This document shows positions 6,643-14,609 of a stretch of 36,032 nucleotides of DNA, one piece after another. The notes under the pieces were generated by a model. The model was not told the DNA's origin. It saw only the letters and a list, made by a program, of their open reading frames with translations, and ran no database searches. How positions within the stretch are numbered: the first letter of the stretch is position 1; each line of letters starts with the position of its first letter. Origin of the DNA: Allorhizocola rhizosphaerae (lineage in GTDB: Bacteria > Actinomycetota > Actinomycetes > Mycobacteriales > Micromonosporaceae); NCBI RefSeq assembly GCF_003426775.1, contig NZ_QJUG01000077.1:1-36032 (forward strand). Reading direction: 5' to 3'. The position numbers and the translations under genes were made by a program.

Positions 6643-8145
6643 CTATGCCGCCGGGCAGACCGTGCCCTCCTTGGGCGTCTCAAGATTTATCAGGTACCGG
6701 TTGACGGCCGCGGTGATGCAGCGAGTCTCCGGATAGGCGGTGTGCCCCTCACCGTCCCACGTCAGCACGACGCCCACCCCCAGCATCGCAGCCAATTTGG
6801 GGGTTTGCTCGTATGGCGTGGCAGGGTCACCCTTCGTGCCCACCACGAGAATCGGCGGCGCACCCTCGGCCCGGCCCGTCGGATAAGGGTCGCGCGCCGC
6901 CGGCCACACCGCACACGTCATCAACGAAATCGCCAGGGGCGCGCCGAACAGTGGATACTTTTGGCGCCATTCGCTTTGCAGGGAACGGATGCGCTCGACC
7001 GTCACCGGGTTGGCCTCGTCGGCGCAGTTGACCGCCGCGTTGGCGTCGAACAGGTTGGTGTAGTCGCCGTTGGGGTTGCGGTCGGCGTAGGCGTCGGCGA
7101 GCCCGAACACGCCGTCCGTGTCGCCGGCCGACAGCTCGGCGAGCGCCGTCCCGAGATCCGGCCAACGGTCCTTCGTATACATTGCGGAGATAACGGCCCA
7201 TAGGATCCAGCCCGGTGTGGCCTCGCGCCCGTCCTTGTGCGAGATCGGGTTGTCGTAGGCCTGCTCGATGAGCTTCTCCACCACCGCGCGTGCGTCGCCG
7301 TCGAGCCGGCACCGGCTGCGGTTGTCATCGCACCACGCGGCGAAGTTGTTGAACGCGCGCTCGAAGCCCATCGCCTGGCTCTCCGACGACTCGACCGAAC
7401 TCACCGTCGGATCGACCGCGCCGTCGAGCACCAGTGCCCGGATCTTCTGCGGGTAAAGCTGGGCGTAGGTCGCGCCGAGCAGCGTGCCGTAGGAGTAGCC
7501 GAGATAGGTGAGCTTCGGGTCGCCCACGACCTCGCGGATGCGGTCGATGTCATGCGCCGCCTGCTCGGTCGAATACAGCGGGAGCCGGTCGCTGTATTTG
7601 GCGGCGCATCCTTGGACCATGCGCTGCGTGAGCGCGACGATCTCGTCGAATGCCTGCTGCGACACGGGATCCGGGTCGGCGCCAAACGAAGCGTCCATGT
7701 CTTGGCTCGTGTAGCACTCGACCGGCGACGAGCGCCCCACCCCGCGCGGATCGAAGCCCACGATGTCGAACCGCCGCGTGATCTCCGCGGGGAGCCCCTG
7801 CGTCAGATAGACCGCCAGGTCGAACCCCGAGCCGCCCGGCCCGCCCGGGTTGACCAGCAGCGACCCGATCCGGTCGCGCTGATCGCTCGCTCGCGCCCGG
7901 ATCACCGAGATTTCAAAGGTCTTCCCGTTGTCACGGTGGTTCCAATCCTGCGGCACCGCGACCTTGCGGCAGGAGAAGGAGAATCCGGACGGTACCCGCC
8001 CCAGCACGCCACGTGCGTCCGAGTTGCAGTTGGTCCAGCCCGGATCGGGCTGCGACTCGCGCGCCGGCCCACCGAGCGGGGGTATCGGCAGGCAGCACCC
8101 GCCGAGCGTGAGCAGCACAGCGACAAGAGGGGCAAGAAACCTCAC
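6643..8145 (-). CDS. Secreted alpha/beta-hydrolase lipoprotein, tripeptidyl aminopeptidase (TAP) family
   Basis: The protein is likely an extracytoplasmic peptidase that removes short N-terminal peptides, as Streptomyces TAP (SlpD/E-like) proteases do. The N-terminus MRFLAPLVAVLLTLGGC carries a lipobox with Cys17, so it should be membrane-anchored. The oxyanion-loop region LLVNPGGPGGSG is at 96-107 and the nucleophile elbow GYSYG at 216-220 (Ser218). The rest of the triad is probably Asp440 (GTKGDPATPYE) and His468 (GEGHTAYP). At 500 residues it has the normal family length with the C-terminal TAP-like lid domain. It precedes the double-HTH regulator, 35 bases away on the same strand. A GGTACC/AT-rich island lies near the 3' end (6693). 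Confidence 0.9.
   Translation of the reverse strand: MRFLAPLVAVLLTLGGCCLPIPPLGGPARESQPDPGWTNCNSDARGVLGRVPSGFSFSCRKVAVPQDWNHRDNGKTFEISVIRARASDQRDRIGSLLVNPGGPGGSGFDLAVYLTQGLPAEITRRFDIVGFDPRGVGRSSPVECYTSQDMDASFGADPDPVSQQAFDEIVALTQRMVQGCAAKYSDRLPLYSTEQAAHDIDRIREVVGDPKLTYLGYSYGTLLGATYAQLYPQKIRALVLDGAVDPTVSSVESSESQAMGFERAFNNFAAWCDDNRSRCRLDGDARAVVEKLIEQAYDNPISHKDGREATPGWILWAVISAMYTKDRWPDLGTALAELSAGDTDGVFGLADAYADRNPNGDYTNLFDANAAVNCADEANPVTVERIRSLQSEWRQKYPLFGAPLAISLMTCAVWPAARDPYPTGRAEGAPPILVVGTKGDPATPYEQTPKLAAMLGVGVVLTWDGEGHTAYPETRCITAAVNRYLINLETPKEGTVCPAA
6677..6698 (+). other. AT-rich island abutting GGTACC (in TAP-like gene)
   Basis: GGTACC at 6693-6698 is preceded on the plus strand by CAAGATTTATCA. 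In the gene's own frame the island is ata aat ctt, rare codons here. Confidence 0.4.
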
Positions 8146-8202
8146 GTTCGCGAGCCTATCCGACAGTGGCTGTGTCTCGCGGCCGCGTCTGGTCTTCCTC
8201 GC

Positions 8203-8319
8203 GGCTTCCTCTAGCGAGCCGCCGGGCTGTGTCTCGTGGCCGCGTCTCGTCTCGCCTCGGCCCCCCGCCCGCCGCGATCGACTGCAAGCCGCGCGGCCTC
8301 CTCTAGCGAGCCGCCGGGC
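8203..8319. repeat. Nested direct repeats including a copy of the ligC 3' end
   Basis: A 25-base segment at 8203-8227 recurs with one mismatch at 8295-8319, where it holds the last codons and stop of ligC. A second repeat, about 20 bases, links 8171-8190 with 8228-8247. The 157-base gap 8146-8302 seems to have grown by local duplication and holds no gene. Confidence 0.6.
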
Positions 8320-9376
8320 CGAGCACGTCGTCCACGCTCAAGCTGAGCGGGCGCTCAAGCTGGTCGTAGGTGCACGACCCCGGCTCGCGGTCGGGCCGCC
8401 AGCGCTTGAACTGCGCGGTGTGCCGAAATCGATCGCCCTCCATGGCATCGTAGGCCACCTCGACCACGAGCTTGGGCTCCAGCGGAATGAACTCCAGGTT
8501 CTTGGTGCCGCTCCAGCGGCTGGGCGCACCCGGCAGGCGCTGACCCTCCACAGTGGACCCCAGCCACGGATGCGTGGCCGGGTCGCGATACGGCGCGATC
8601 TCGTCGACCAGCTCCCGCCTGCGCTGCATGGAAAACGACGAACTCACGCCCACGTGGTGCAGCGTGCCGTGCTTGTCGTAGAGGCCGAGCACGAGCGAGC
8701 CCACGATCCCCTCGCCCTGTTTGTGCCAGCGGAACCCGGCCACGACGGCGTCGGCCGTGCGGGCGTGCTTCACCTTGTACATGAGTCGCTTGCCGGGCTC
8801 GTAAAGCGTGTCGGGCAGCTTGGCGATGAGGCCGTCGAGGCCCGCGCCCTCGAACTCCTCGAACCAGCGCAAGGCCTGGGCCGGGTCGGTGGTCGCCGGC
8901 GTCAGGTGCACCGGCGGACCCGCGTCGGCCAGGATCTGCTCCAGACGGGCGCGGCGTTGCGCGAACGGCAGGCCGGTGAGGTCCGCGTCGAGCGCCAAGA
9001 GATCGAAGCAGATGATGTCCGCCGGCGTCTCCACGGACAGCTTCCGCACCCGGGAGTCGGCCGGGTGGATGCGCTGCCCCAGCAGCTCGAAATCCAGGCG
9101 CGGCAGCTTGCCCGCGTCGCGCCGGATGACCACGAGCTCGGCGTCGACCACGCAGCGCGCCGGGAACTGCGCCCGCACCTGCTCGACCACTTCGGGGAAG
9201 TATCGCGTCATCGCCTTCTCGGTGCGGCTGCCGAGCTCGACGTCGTCGCCGTCGCGGAAGATGATGCAGCGGAAGCCGTCCCACTTGGGCTCGTAGCTCA
9301 TGCCCTCGGCGATCGGCAGCTCAGGCACGGCCTTGGCGAGCATGGGCTCGATCGGCGGGGCAAGCGTGAAGGTCAT
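8303..9376 (-). CDS. ligC: ATP-dependent DNA ligase, LigC type
   Basis: The enzyme seals nicks in duplex DNA using ATP. At 357 residues it matches the small mycobacterial LigC class rather than LigD or LigB. Motif I is YEPKWDGFR, with adenylated Lys31, followed by LGSRTEKAMTRYFPE and the VVDAELVV motif (motif III region). EGAGLDGLIAKLPD and MYKVKHARTADAVV provide motifs IV and V, and the C-terminal OB-fold segment includes FRHTAQFKRWRPDR. The start ATG 9376 gives the usual N-terminus TLAPPIEPMLAKAVPELP. An AlkA-like glycosylase ends 9 bases upstream on the same strand, and a stand-alone LigD-type polymerase is 4 kb away. In mycobacteria ligC is adjacent to such a polymerase and functions in gap repair, so an excision-repair role fits. 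No ku is in the window. Confidence 0.95.
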   Translation of the reverse strand: MTFTLAPPIEPMLAKAVPELPIAEGMSYEPKWDGFRCIIFRDGDDVELGSRTEKAMTRYFPEVVEQVRAQFPARCVVDAELVVIRRDAGKLPRLDFELLGQRIHPADSRVRKLSVETPADIICFDLLALDADLTGLPFAQRRARLEQILADAGPPVHLTPATTDPAQALRWFEEFEGAGLDGLIAKLPDTLYEPGKRLMYKVKHARTADAVVAGFRWHKQGEGIVGSLVLGLYDKHGTLHHVGVSSSFSMQRRRELVDEIAPYRDPATHPWLGSTVEGQRLPGAPSRWSGTKNLEFIPLEPKLVVEVAYDAMEGDRFRHTAQFKRWRPDREPGSCTYDQLERPLSLSVDDVLGPAAR

Positions 9377-9385
9377 GAGCCCATT

Positions 9386-10231
9386 TCACCACGTCTTGAA
9401 CTCGCGGATCGGCATACGCGGGCCATATCGGGGTGCGCCGATGCCTGCCGCCTCCAGCAGCAGGATCACCCGGCCGCGGTGACCACGAAACGGCTCCAGC
9501 AATTCGAGCATGCGCTCGTCGGTGCCGCGCGGCTCACCGGCCAGCGCCCAGCTCACGATGTTTTTGAGGTGGAAGTCGCCCACGCTGACCGCATCGGGGT
9601 CGCCGAACACCACCCGGACCACCTCCGAAGCGGTCCACGGGCCGATCCCCGGGATCGACACGAGCCGCTTGGTGAGCTCCTCGCTGGTCTGGCACTGCTG
9701 CAGGCGCGGCATCTCGAACGCCGCGCGCCGGATCGCGTCGGCTCGCTTCTGCTCCACGCCGAGCGGATGGAACACGTAGTAGGGCGTTGCCGCGACCCGC
9801 TCCGGCTCCGGCGGCAGCAGGAGGTCGTCGCGCGGGCCGGGCGCACGTTCCTTGAAGTGCCGCACTATTGCCGAGTATCCGCGGTAGGCCTCCGTGCCGG
9901 TGACCTTCTGCTCGCAGATGTTTCTCAAAAGCCTATGAAATATCAATCTGGTACCGGGAAAGCGCACACCCTGATGTTCGTGTGCGAGCCGCTGGACCAG
10001 CGGATGCGGCGACGGGTCGAAGCCCGTGAGATCGTCCTCCAGCCCGAGCATGCCCGGGGCCCGCTCAGCGAGCCAGTCCCCGCCCGGCCCATACGTCTCG
10101 GTCCCGCCCGTGCGGCGAAACGCGATCGTGCCCGGCCCGTTCGGGGTGCGGGCCGCGAGCCAGAACGCACCGTCGATCCAGCGGGCGCACGGGTCGTGCC
10201 GGCCGAAGCCGATCATGTCGAGCGAGCGCAC
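9386..10231 (-). CDS. AlkA-like HhH-GPD DNA glycosylase (281 aa)
   Basis: The protein probably excises alkylated bases such as 3-methyladenine in base excision repair. The helix-hairpin-helix is VSIPGIGPWTASEV (191-204). The catalytic aspartate is probably Asp219 in SVGDFHLKN, the usual HhH-GPD spacing. The GTG start at 10231 is the first possible one, because the stop codon of the upstream gene is in the same frame only two codons before it. The ORF therefore begins 6 bases after that stop, which indicates an operon SDR-glycosylase-ligC. A very AT-rich patch (residues about 93-103, with codons aga, ttg, ata, ttt, cat, agg, ctt, ttg, aga) stands out from the rest of the gene and adjoins GGTACC at 9950. 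Exact lesion specificity cannot be read from sequence. Confidence 0.85.
   Translation of the reverse strand: MRSLDMIGFGRHDPCARWIDGAFWLAARTPNGPGTIAFRRTGGTETYGPGGDWLAERAPGMLGLEDDLTGFDPSPHPLVQRLAHEHQGVRFPGTRLIFHRLLRNICEQKVTGTEAYRGYSAIVRHFKERAPGPRDDLLLPPEPERVAATPYYVFHPLGVEQKRADAIRRAAFEMPRLQQCQTSEELTKRLVSIPGIGPWTASEVVRVVFGDPDAVSVGDFHLKNIVSWALAGEPRGTDERMLELLEPFRGHRGRVILLLEAAGIGAPRYGPRMPIREFKTW
9921..9955 (+). other. AT-rich island ending ATCTGGTACC (in glycosylase gene)
   Basis: The plus strand reads TTTCTCAAAAGCC then TATGAAATATCA immediately before ATCTGGTACC (9946-9955). The right side returns at once to high GC. The same 10-mer occurs at 15833 and 32857. Confidence 0.55.
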
Positions 10232-10237
10232 GCGGGC

Positions 10238-11617
10238 TCACCAGGCCGACTTCTCGTAGTCCTTGAGGAAGCAACCGAACACGTCTTCGCCCGCCTCACC
10301 GCGCACGATCGGATCGTAGACCCGGGCCGCGCCGTCCACGAGGTCGAGCGGCGCATGGAACCCGGACTCCGCCAGGCGCATCTTCGTCGGGTGCGGCCGC
10401 TCGTCGGTGATCCAGCCCGTGTCGACGGCGGTCATCAGGATGCCGTCGCTCTCGAACATCTCACGCGAGCTGGTGCGGGTGAGCATGTTGAGCGCGGCCT
10501 TGGCCATGTTGGTGTGCGGGTGGCCCGGTCCCTTGTAGCCCCGGCTGAACTGGCCCTCCATCGCCGAAACGTTCACCACGTATTTGCGTCTGGCCGGTGC
10601 GTTGCGCATCGCCGCGCGCAACCGGCTCACCAGGATGAACGGGGCGGTCATGTTGCACAGCTGCACTTCGAGCAGCTCGATCGGATCGACCTCGTCGACG
10701 ACCTGCACCCACGAGTTGGTCGCGTCGAGGTCGGGGATGAGCCCGCCCGCATCGATCGCGGTCGAACGAGCGCGCAGCGCGAGCGCGGTCACGTCGGCCG
10801 GGTGCGGCATGGACTGGATGGCCGCGATGGCCGGGCTCTCGCCCGTGTAGTGGCCGAAGCGCACCACCTCGGGCCCCTCGATCTGGTCGGCCTCACCCGC
10901 GATGAGCGCCGCGTAGGCGCCCGGACTGCGCCGCACTGTCTGGCACGCGTTGTTGATCAGGATGTCCAGCGGACCGTGCCCGGACACGTCGTCGGCCAGC
11001 GCGATGACCTGAGCCGGATCACGAAGGTCGATGCCCACGATGCGCAGCCGGTGCATCCAGTCGGCGCTGTCGGGCTGCGCCTGGAAGCGGCGGATCGCGT
11101 CGTTGGGGAAGCGCGTGGTGATGGTCGTGTGCGCGCCGTCGCGCAGCAGACGAAGCGCGATATACATCCCGATCTTCGCCCGGCCGCCGGTGAGCAGGGC
11201 CCGCTTGCCGGTCAGGTCGGTGCGGGCGTCGCGCTTGGCGTGGTTGAGCTTGGCGCAGTCGGGGCACAGCTGGTGATAGAACGCGTCGACGAGCGTGTAT
11301 CGCTCCTTGCAGATGTAGCAGGCGCGGGGCCTCTGCAAAACGCCCGCGGTCGCCCCCTCGGCACGCGAAACGAGCGGGATCCCGGCGGTCTCGTCGTCGA
11401 TGCGGCCCGGCGCGCCGGTCGCGGTGGCCGACGTCACGGCGTCGTCGTTGGCCAGCACGGCTTCGCGGGCCATGCGGCGGCGCTCCTGCTTGACGGCCTT
11501 GAAAACGGAGGCCGTGGCGCGGCGCACGCGGACGGCGTCGGGGTGGTCATGCGGGAGTGCCTCGACCTGCTTGAGCACGTCGAGGCACACTTCAAGCCGG
11601 GCGGGGTCGATGTGCAC
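10238..11617 (-). CDS. Atypical SDR-fold oxidoreductase with N-terminal Cys4 motif (459 aa)
   Basis: The C-terminal two thirds is a short-chain dehydrogenase fold. The cofactor loop is TGGRAKIG (143-150), the NNAG motif appears as NNAC (222-225), and there is a Ser351 in YVVNVSAMEG. The YxxxK catalytic pair is altered: Lys373 is present but the Tyr position is Thr369 (HTNMAKAAL), so ordinary SDR redox chemistry is doubtful. About 130 residues precede it, with a helical Arg-rich stretch and a zinc-ribbon-like motif CYIC...CPDC (Cys100, 103, 118, 121). A long insert (about 226-300) separates the NNAC and Ser motifs. I recall proteins with this GGR-KIG variant in actinobacteria and fungi, function unknown. 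It begins with GTG 11617 and leads into the glycosylase and ligC genes. Confidence 0.8.
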   Translation of the reverse strand: MHIDPARLEVCLDVLKQVEALPHDHPDAVRVRRATASVFKAVKQERRRMAREAVLANDDAVTSATATGAPGRIDDETAGIPLVSRAEGATAGVLQRPRACYICKERYTLVDAFYHQLCPDCAKLNHAKRDARTDLTGKRALLTGGRAKIGMYIALRLLRDGAHTTITTRFPNDAIRRFQAQPDSADWMHRLRIVGIDLRDPAQVIALADDVSGHGPLDILINNACQTVRRSPGAYAALIAGEADQIEGPEVVRFGHYTGESPAIAAIQSMPHPADVTALALRARSTAIDAGGLIPDLDATNSWVQVVDEVDPIELLEVQLCNMTAPFILVSRLRAAMRNAPARRKYVVNVSAMEGQFSRGYKGPGHPHTNMAKAALNMLTRTSSREMFESDGILMTAVDTGWITDERPHPTKMRLAESGFHAPLDLVDGAARVYDPIVRGEAGEDVFGCFLKDYEKSAW

Positions 11618-11764
11618 CCGGCAACTCTACTGCGCTGATCGTGAACGGCGCCCTGGCCCTGCGCCGCAAGGAACGCCGCCTTCGTGGCCGCACACGAGCA
11701 GCCGCCCGCTCGGATCGACCCTCATGCCACGGCAACGGCGCGGCCATCCGCCCGGCCGCACCGG

Positions 11765-12265
11765 TTACGGCCTGCGCCCGCCCAGCGCGGCCGCACCCAC
11801 CAGCCAGCCGACGAACAGCCCGTAGACGGCGCCACCACCGGCCTGCTGGAACGCGTTGAGCACGGTCGGGCCGGCGAACACGAACGCCGAGATCAGGCCC
11901 GCCAGCGCGGCGGCGAAGATGAACGCGGCCCACCCGGCGAGCAACTGGCTGATCCCGCCGCGCACCGAGGCCAGCTGCGAACCCGTAAGCAGCATAAGGA
12001 AAAGCGCCGTGAAGAACACGACCAGGATCGCCTTGAGCACCGCCGCGAACGCGTTCTGCACCGACTGGTCTTCGTCGAAACTCCAAGCCGGCCAGGCGAA
12101 CTGGCGCATGAACCAGCCGCCCGCCGTGTTGGCGTCGGTGCTGGAGTTGGCCCAGCGCACGAACATCGGACTTCCCCCGATGAGCACGAGCAGCAGGGCG
12201 ACAAGCGTCCCGGCGCCGGTGGCCGTCCTGTAACGAGAGATAGCCATGGGGCGATAAGTCCCCAT
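11765..12265 (-). CDS. Small integral membrane protein, unknown function
   Basis: I do not recognise the family. Four hydrophobic segments are visible, at about residues 16-33, 70-95, 103-127 and 140-160, separated by short loops. After the first segment there is an acidic, Trp-rich extracytoplasmic loop (WFMRQFAWPAWSFDEDQ). Two ATGs 18 bases apart are possible (12265 and 12247), each lying in one arm of a perfect inverted repeat; the shorter form MAISRYRTATG is equally plausible. The gene stands between the SDR and PfpI genes on the same strand, with 147 apparently empty bases (11618-11764) downstream of the SDR start side. Confidence 0.7.
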   Translation of the reverse strand: MGTYRPMAISRYRTATGAGTLVALLLVLIGGSPMFVRWANSSTDANTAGGWFMRQFAWPAWSFDEDQSVQNAFAAVLKAILVVFFTALFLMLLTGSQLASVRGGISQLLAGWAAFIFAAALAGLISAFVFAGPTVLNAFQQAGGGAVYGLFVGWLVGAAALGGRRP

Positions 12266-12267
12266 GG
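12244..12267. promoter_or_regulatory. 8-bp inverted repeat covering both candidate start codons
   Basis: CCATGGGG (12244-12251) pairs with CCCCATGG (12260-12267). An ATG lies in each arm, so in RNA the stem would hide one or both starts; as DNA it could be an operator. Confidence 0.45.
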
Positions 12268-12287
12268 CCCTGGACCGTTAAACCTGC

Positions 12288-12875
12288 CTATCTTCTGTGG
12301 ATCCCCTCGGCGATCTCCTCGATTACCTTGTCGCAGAAGGCGGGCAGATCATCCGGCTTGCGGCTGGTGACCAGCCCTCTGTCCACATGCACCTGTTCGT
12401 CGACCCACTGGGCGCCCGCGTTGGTCAGGTCCCGTTTGAGGCTCGGGTACGAGGTCACGGTGCGCCCGTCGACGACGTCCGCCTCGACGAGCATCCACGG
12501 GCCGTGACAGATCGCGGCCACCGGCTTGCCCGCGTCGAACATGGCGCGCACGAAACGCACCGAGTCGGGGTCCATGCGCAGCTTGTCCGGGTTGGCCACG
12601 CCGCCGGGAATCACCAGCGCGTCGTAGTCGTCCGGGCTGGCCTGCTTGACGGGCCGCTCCACGGGATAGGTCTTGGACTTGTCCATCCCCTGGACCGCCT
12701 GGATCTGGCCGGGCTTGGGCGAGAGCAGCTCCACCATTGCCCCGGCCTTCTCGACCGCCTCGCGGGGCTCCGTGTACTCGATCTCCTCCACGCCGTCGGT
12801 GGCGAGGAAGGCGACTCTTTTGTTCTCCAATACGCGCATATGACGGGCGTTCCCCACCGGCCGGCCGCTAATCAT
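12288..12875 (-). CDS. DJ-1/PfpI family protein (class I glutamine amidotransferase-like)
   Basis: The protein has the PfpI/YhbO-type fold. The nucleophile elbow AICHGPWMLVEAD carries the conserved Cys-His, ALVIPGGVANPDKLR is the usual loop before it, and EIEYTEPREAVEKAGA near the N-terminus carries the conserved Glu. Family members act as stress proteins with peptidase-like, chaperone or deglycase activities; which applies here is not decidable. The ATG at 12875 has a GAGG sequence about 8 bases upstream. An internal ATG at 12839 (MRVLENKRVAF) would also give a complete fold. It is divergent from the SnoaL-like gene. Between them (12876-13003) there is room for two promoters, and a short CCGG-CAAAA-CCGG-TTTTT stretch is visible near 12920. 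Confidence 0.88.
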   Translation of the reverse strand: MISGRPVGNARHMRVLENKRVAFLATDGVEEIEYTEPREAVEKAGAMVELLSPKPGQIQAVQGMDKSKTYPVERPVKQASPDDYDALVIPGGVANPDKLRMDPDSVRFVRAMFDAGKPVAAICHGPWMLVEADVVDGRTVTSYPSLKRDLTNAGAQWVDEQVHVDRGLVTSRKPDDLPAFCDKVIEEIAEGIHRR

Positions 12876-13003
12876 AGGACCGCCTCTATGAGTCCCGCAT
12901 GCCGACGGGCCCGGACCGGCAAAACCGGCCTTTTTACCTGCCCGTTCATGTACTGGCGCCGGCCGCCCACCGGAGGAAAATGATCACTGAGGGGGTGACA
13001 ACC

Positions 13004-13432
13004 ATGGGAGAAGCACGTGAGGTACTTGACCGGCTGACCGCCGCGGTCACCGAGACGCACGACGTCAACGCCGTCGTCAACCTTTACGCCGACGATGCCG
13101 TGGTGGTGTCTCCCGACGGGGAGATGAAGGGCAAGCAGCAGATCACCGACTGGTGGAAGATGTTCGTGGAGGGCTTCCCGGACGCCAAATACGAGTATGT
13201 GAGCAAGCTCGAAACCGGCGACCGAGCGGCCGACGAGGGTTATTACATCGGCACCCATCGCAAGGAGATCAAGACGCCCACGGGCGAGACCGTCAAGCCG
13301 ACCGGCAAGAAGATCAAGATGCGCTCCGTCGATGTGGCGACCGTCAAGAACGGCAAGATCAAATCTCACCACGTCTACTATGACGAGGCCGAGTTCATGC
13401 GCCAGCTCGGGCTGGCGGAAGCGAGCCGATAA
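13004..13432 (+). CDS. SnoaL/NTF2-like fold protein (142 aa)
   Basis: This is a small cone-shaped alpha+beta barrel protein of the SnoaL-like superfamily. Recognisable features are the helix ending in HDVNAVVNLYADDAVVVSPDGEMKGKQQITDWW and the beta sheet ending KNGKIKSHHVYYDEAEFMRQLGL. Such proteins are isomerases, hydrolases or ligand-binding proteins, and many have no known role. ATG 13004 is chosen because a GAGGGGG sequence is 8 bases upstream. An in-frame ATG at 12980 has GGAGG only 3 bases away and would add eight residues. It is divergent from the PfpI-family gene, so a shared stress response is possible. Confidence 0.85.
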   Translation: MGEAREVLDRLTAAVTETHDVNAVVNLYADDAVVVSPDGEMKGKQQITDWWKMFVEGFPDAKYEYVSKLETGDRAADEGYYIGTHRKEIKTPTGETVKPTGKKIKMRSVDVATVKNGKIKSHHVYYDEAEFMRQLGLAEASR

Positions 13433-13529
13433 CCGCTCGCGGCGCCACGCCGCCGCCTAATGGTGAACGCGTGCACCACCAGTGCGCCGACTCGCCGACG
13501 CGGTGACCCGAGGAGGCGACGACGACCGG

Positions 13530-13555
13530 GCGGCCGGTCCCGCACGACCGGCCGC
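13530..13555. terminator. Strong hairpin between convergent genes
   Basis: GCGGCCGGTC (13530-13539) pairs perfectly with GACCGGCCGC (13546-13555) across a 6-base loop, one base past the polymerase gene's stop codon. There is no T-tract. It can serve both the SnoaL-like gene and the polymerase gene. Confidence 0.6.
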
Positions 13556-13556
13556 T

Positions 13557-14579
13557 CTACTCCGACGTCTCCCAGTTGGCCAGGTTGATCTTGCTAGGCT
13601 GCACGCGGGGTGGCTCGCCGGGCATTTTCGGGTAGTCCGGCGGATAGGGCATCTCACGGTCGTCCTTGGCCCACCATTCGAGCACGGTCTCCAGGCCGAA
13701 CGCCGTGTCGTTCATGCCTTCCCAAGCGTCGCCGCGCTTGTGCAGCAGCTGGGGCACGGTGCGCAGGTCGAAATCGTCGGGTTCCACATCGGACAGTTCA
13801 TCCCACGTGACGGGCGTGCTGACGGTGGCGCGGGCGTTGGCGCGCAACGAATAGGCGGCAGCGATCGTGCGGTCCCGGGCCATCTGGTTGAAGTCCACGA
13901 ACACGCGGCTGCCGCGCTCCTCCTTCCACCACGCGGCCGTGACGCCCTCGGGGTCGCGCTTTTCGAGCTCGCGCGCGATCGCGATGGCCGCGTGGCGCAC
14001 GTCGATAAACGTCCACTCCGGACGGATGCGCACGTACACGTGCACCCCGCGCCCGCCCGACGTCTTGACGTAGCCCGTCAGGCCCGCCTCGGCGAGCACC
14101 TCGCGCAGGTGATCCTTGGCGACCCGGGCGGCGTCGGCGAAGTCGGTGCCGGGTTGCGGGTCGAGGTCGATGCGCAGCTCGTCAGGGTGGTGTGTGCGCG
14201 GGACCCGGACCGGCCACGGGTGGAACACGACCGCGCTCATCTGCGCCGACCAGGCCAGGTGCGCCGGCTCGTCCGGGCACAGCTCGTGCGCCTTCCGCCC
14301 GCTCGGGAACTCGATCTCCGCGGTCTTGATCCAGTCGGGCGTGCCTCTGGTCGGTACCCTCTTCTGGAAAAACATTTCTCCGTCGATGCCGTCGGGAAAT
14401 CTTTGGACGGCGGTCGGCCGGTCATGGATGGCACGCAGCATCGGCTCGGCCACCGCCACGTAGTACTCGAACACGTCACGCTTGGTGTAGCCGCGCTCCG
14501 GGAAGTAAACCTTGTCGGGGCTGCTCAACCTTACGGTCCTGTTACCGACCTCGTACTCGGCCGCATCGGACTTGGGCAT
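13557..14579 (-). CDS. Stand-alone LigD-type DNA polymerase/primase (PolDom, Prim-PolC-like)
   Basis: The protein is an archaeo-eukaryotic-primase-superfamily polymerase that fills short gaps, adding nucleotides or ribonucleotides at breaks. It is the LigD polymerase domain alone (340 aa), with no ligase or phosphoesterase domain. N-terminal VRLSSPDKVYFPERGYTKRD is the family signature. Metal-binding motif I is RIDLDP (Asp138, Asp140), motif II SGGRGVHVYV (174-183) and motif III VFVDFNQMARDRTIAAAYS with Asp229. Mycobacterial Rv3730c, a polymerase of the same size, is adjacent to ligC; here ligC lies 4 kb away on the same strand. The start ATG 14579 is only 30 bases from the divergent msrB start, so the promoters must overlap. 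Rare AT-ending codons cluster near 14353-14405. Confidence 0.93.
   Translation of the reverse strand: MPKSDAAEYEVGNRTVRLSSPDKVYFPERGYTKRDVFEYYVAVAEPMLRAIHDRPTAVQRFPDGIDGEMFFQKRVPTRGTPDWIKTAEIEFPSGRKAHELCPDEPAHLAWSAQMSAVVFHPWPVRVPRTHHPDELRIDLDPQPGTDFADAARVAKDHLREVLAEAGLTGYVKTSGGRGVHVYVRIRPEWTFIDVRHAAIAIARELEKRDPEGVTAAWWKEERGSRVFVDFNQMARDRTIAAAYSLRANARATVSTPVTWDELSDVEPDDFDLRTVPQLLHKRGDAWEGMNDTAFGLETVLEWWAKDDREMPYPPDYPKMPGEPPRVQPSKINLANWETSE
14353..14400 (-). other. AT-rich island abutting GGTACC (in polymerase gene)
   Basis: GGTACC is at 14353-14358. On the minus strand GAGAAATGTTTTTCCAGAAG precedes it, and codons include aga ttt, gga gaa, ttt, agg, gta and aga. Confidence 0.45.
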
Positions 14580-14609
14580 AGCACGACGGTACAGCGTACG
14601 GTTCATGTT

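Noticed and set aside
7928-11638. A 1236-codon open frame on the plus strand
   Set aside because: It runs antisense through the TAP-like, ligC, glycosylase and SDR genes, which all have clear family motifs on the minus strand. Long antisense frames are expected at this GC content.
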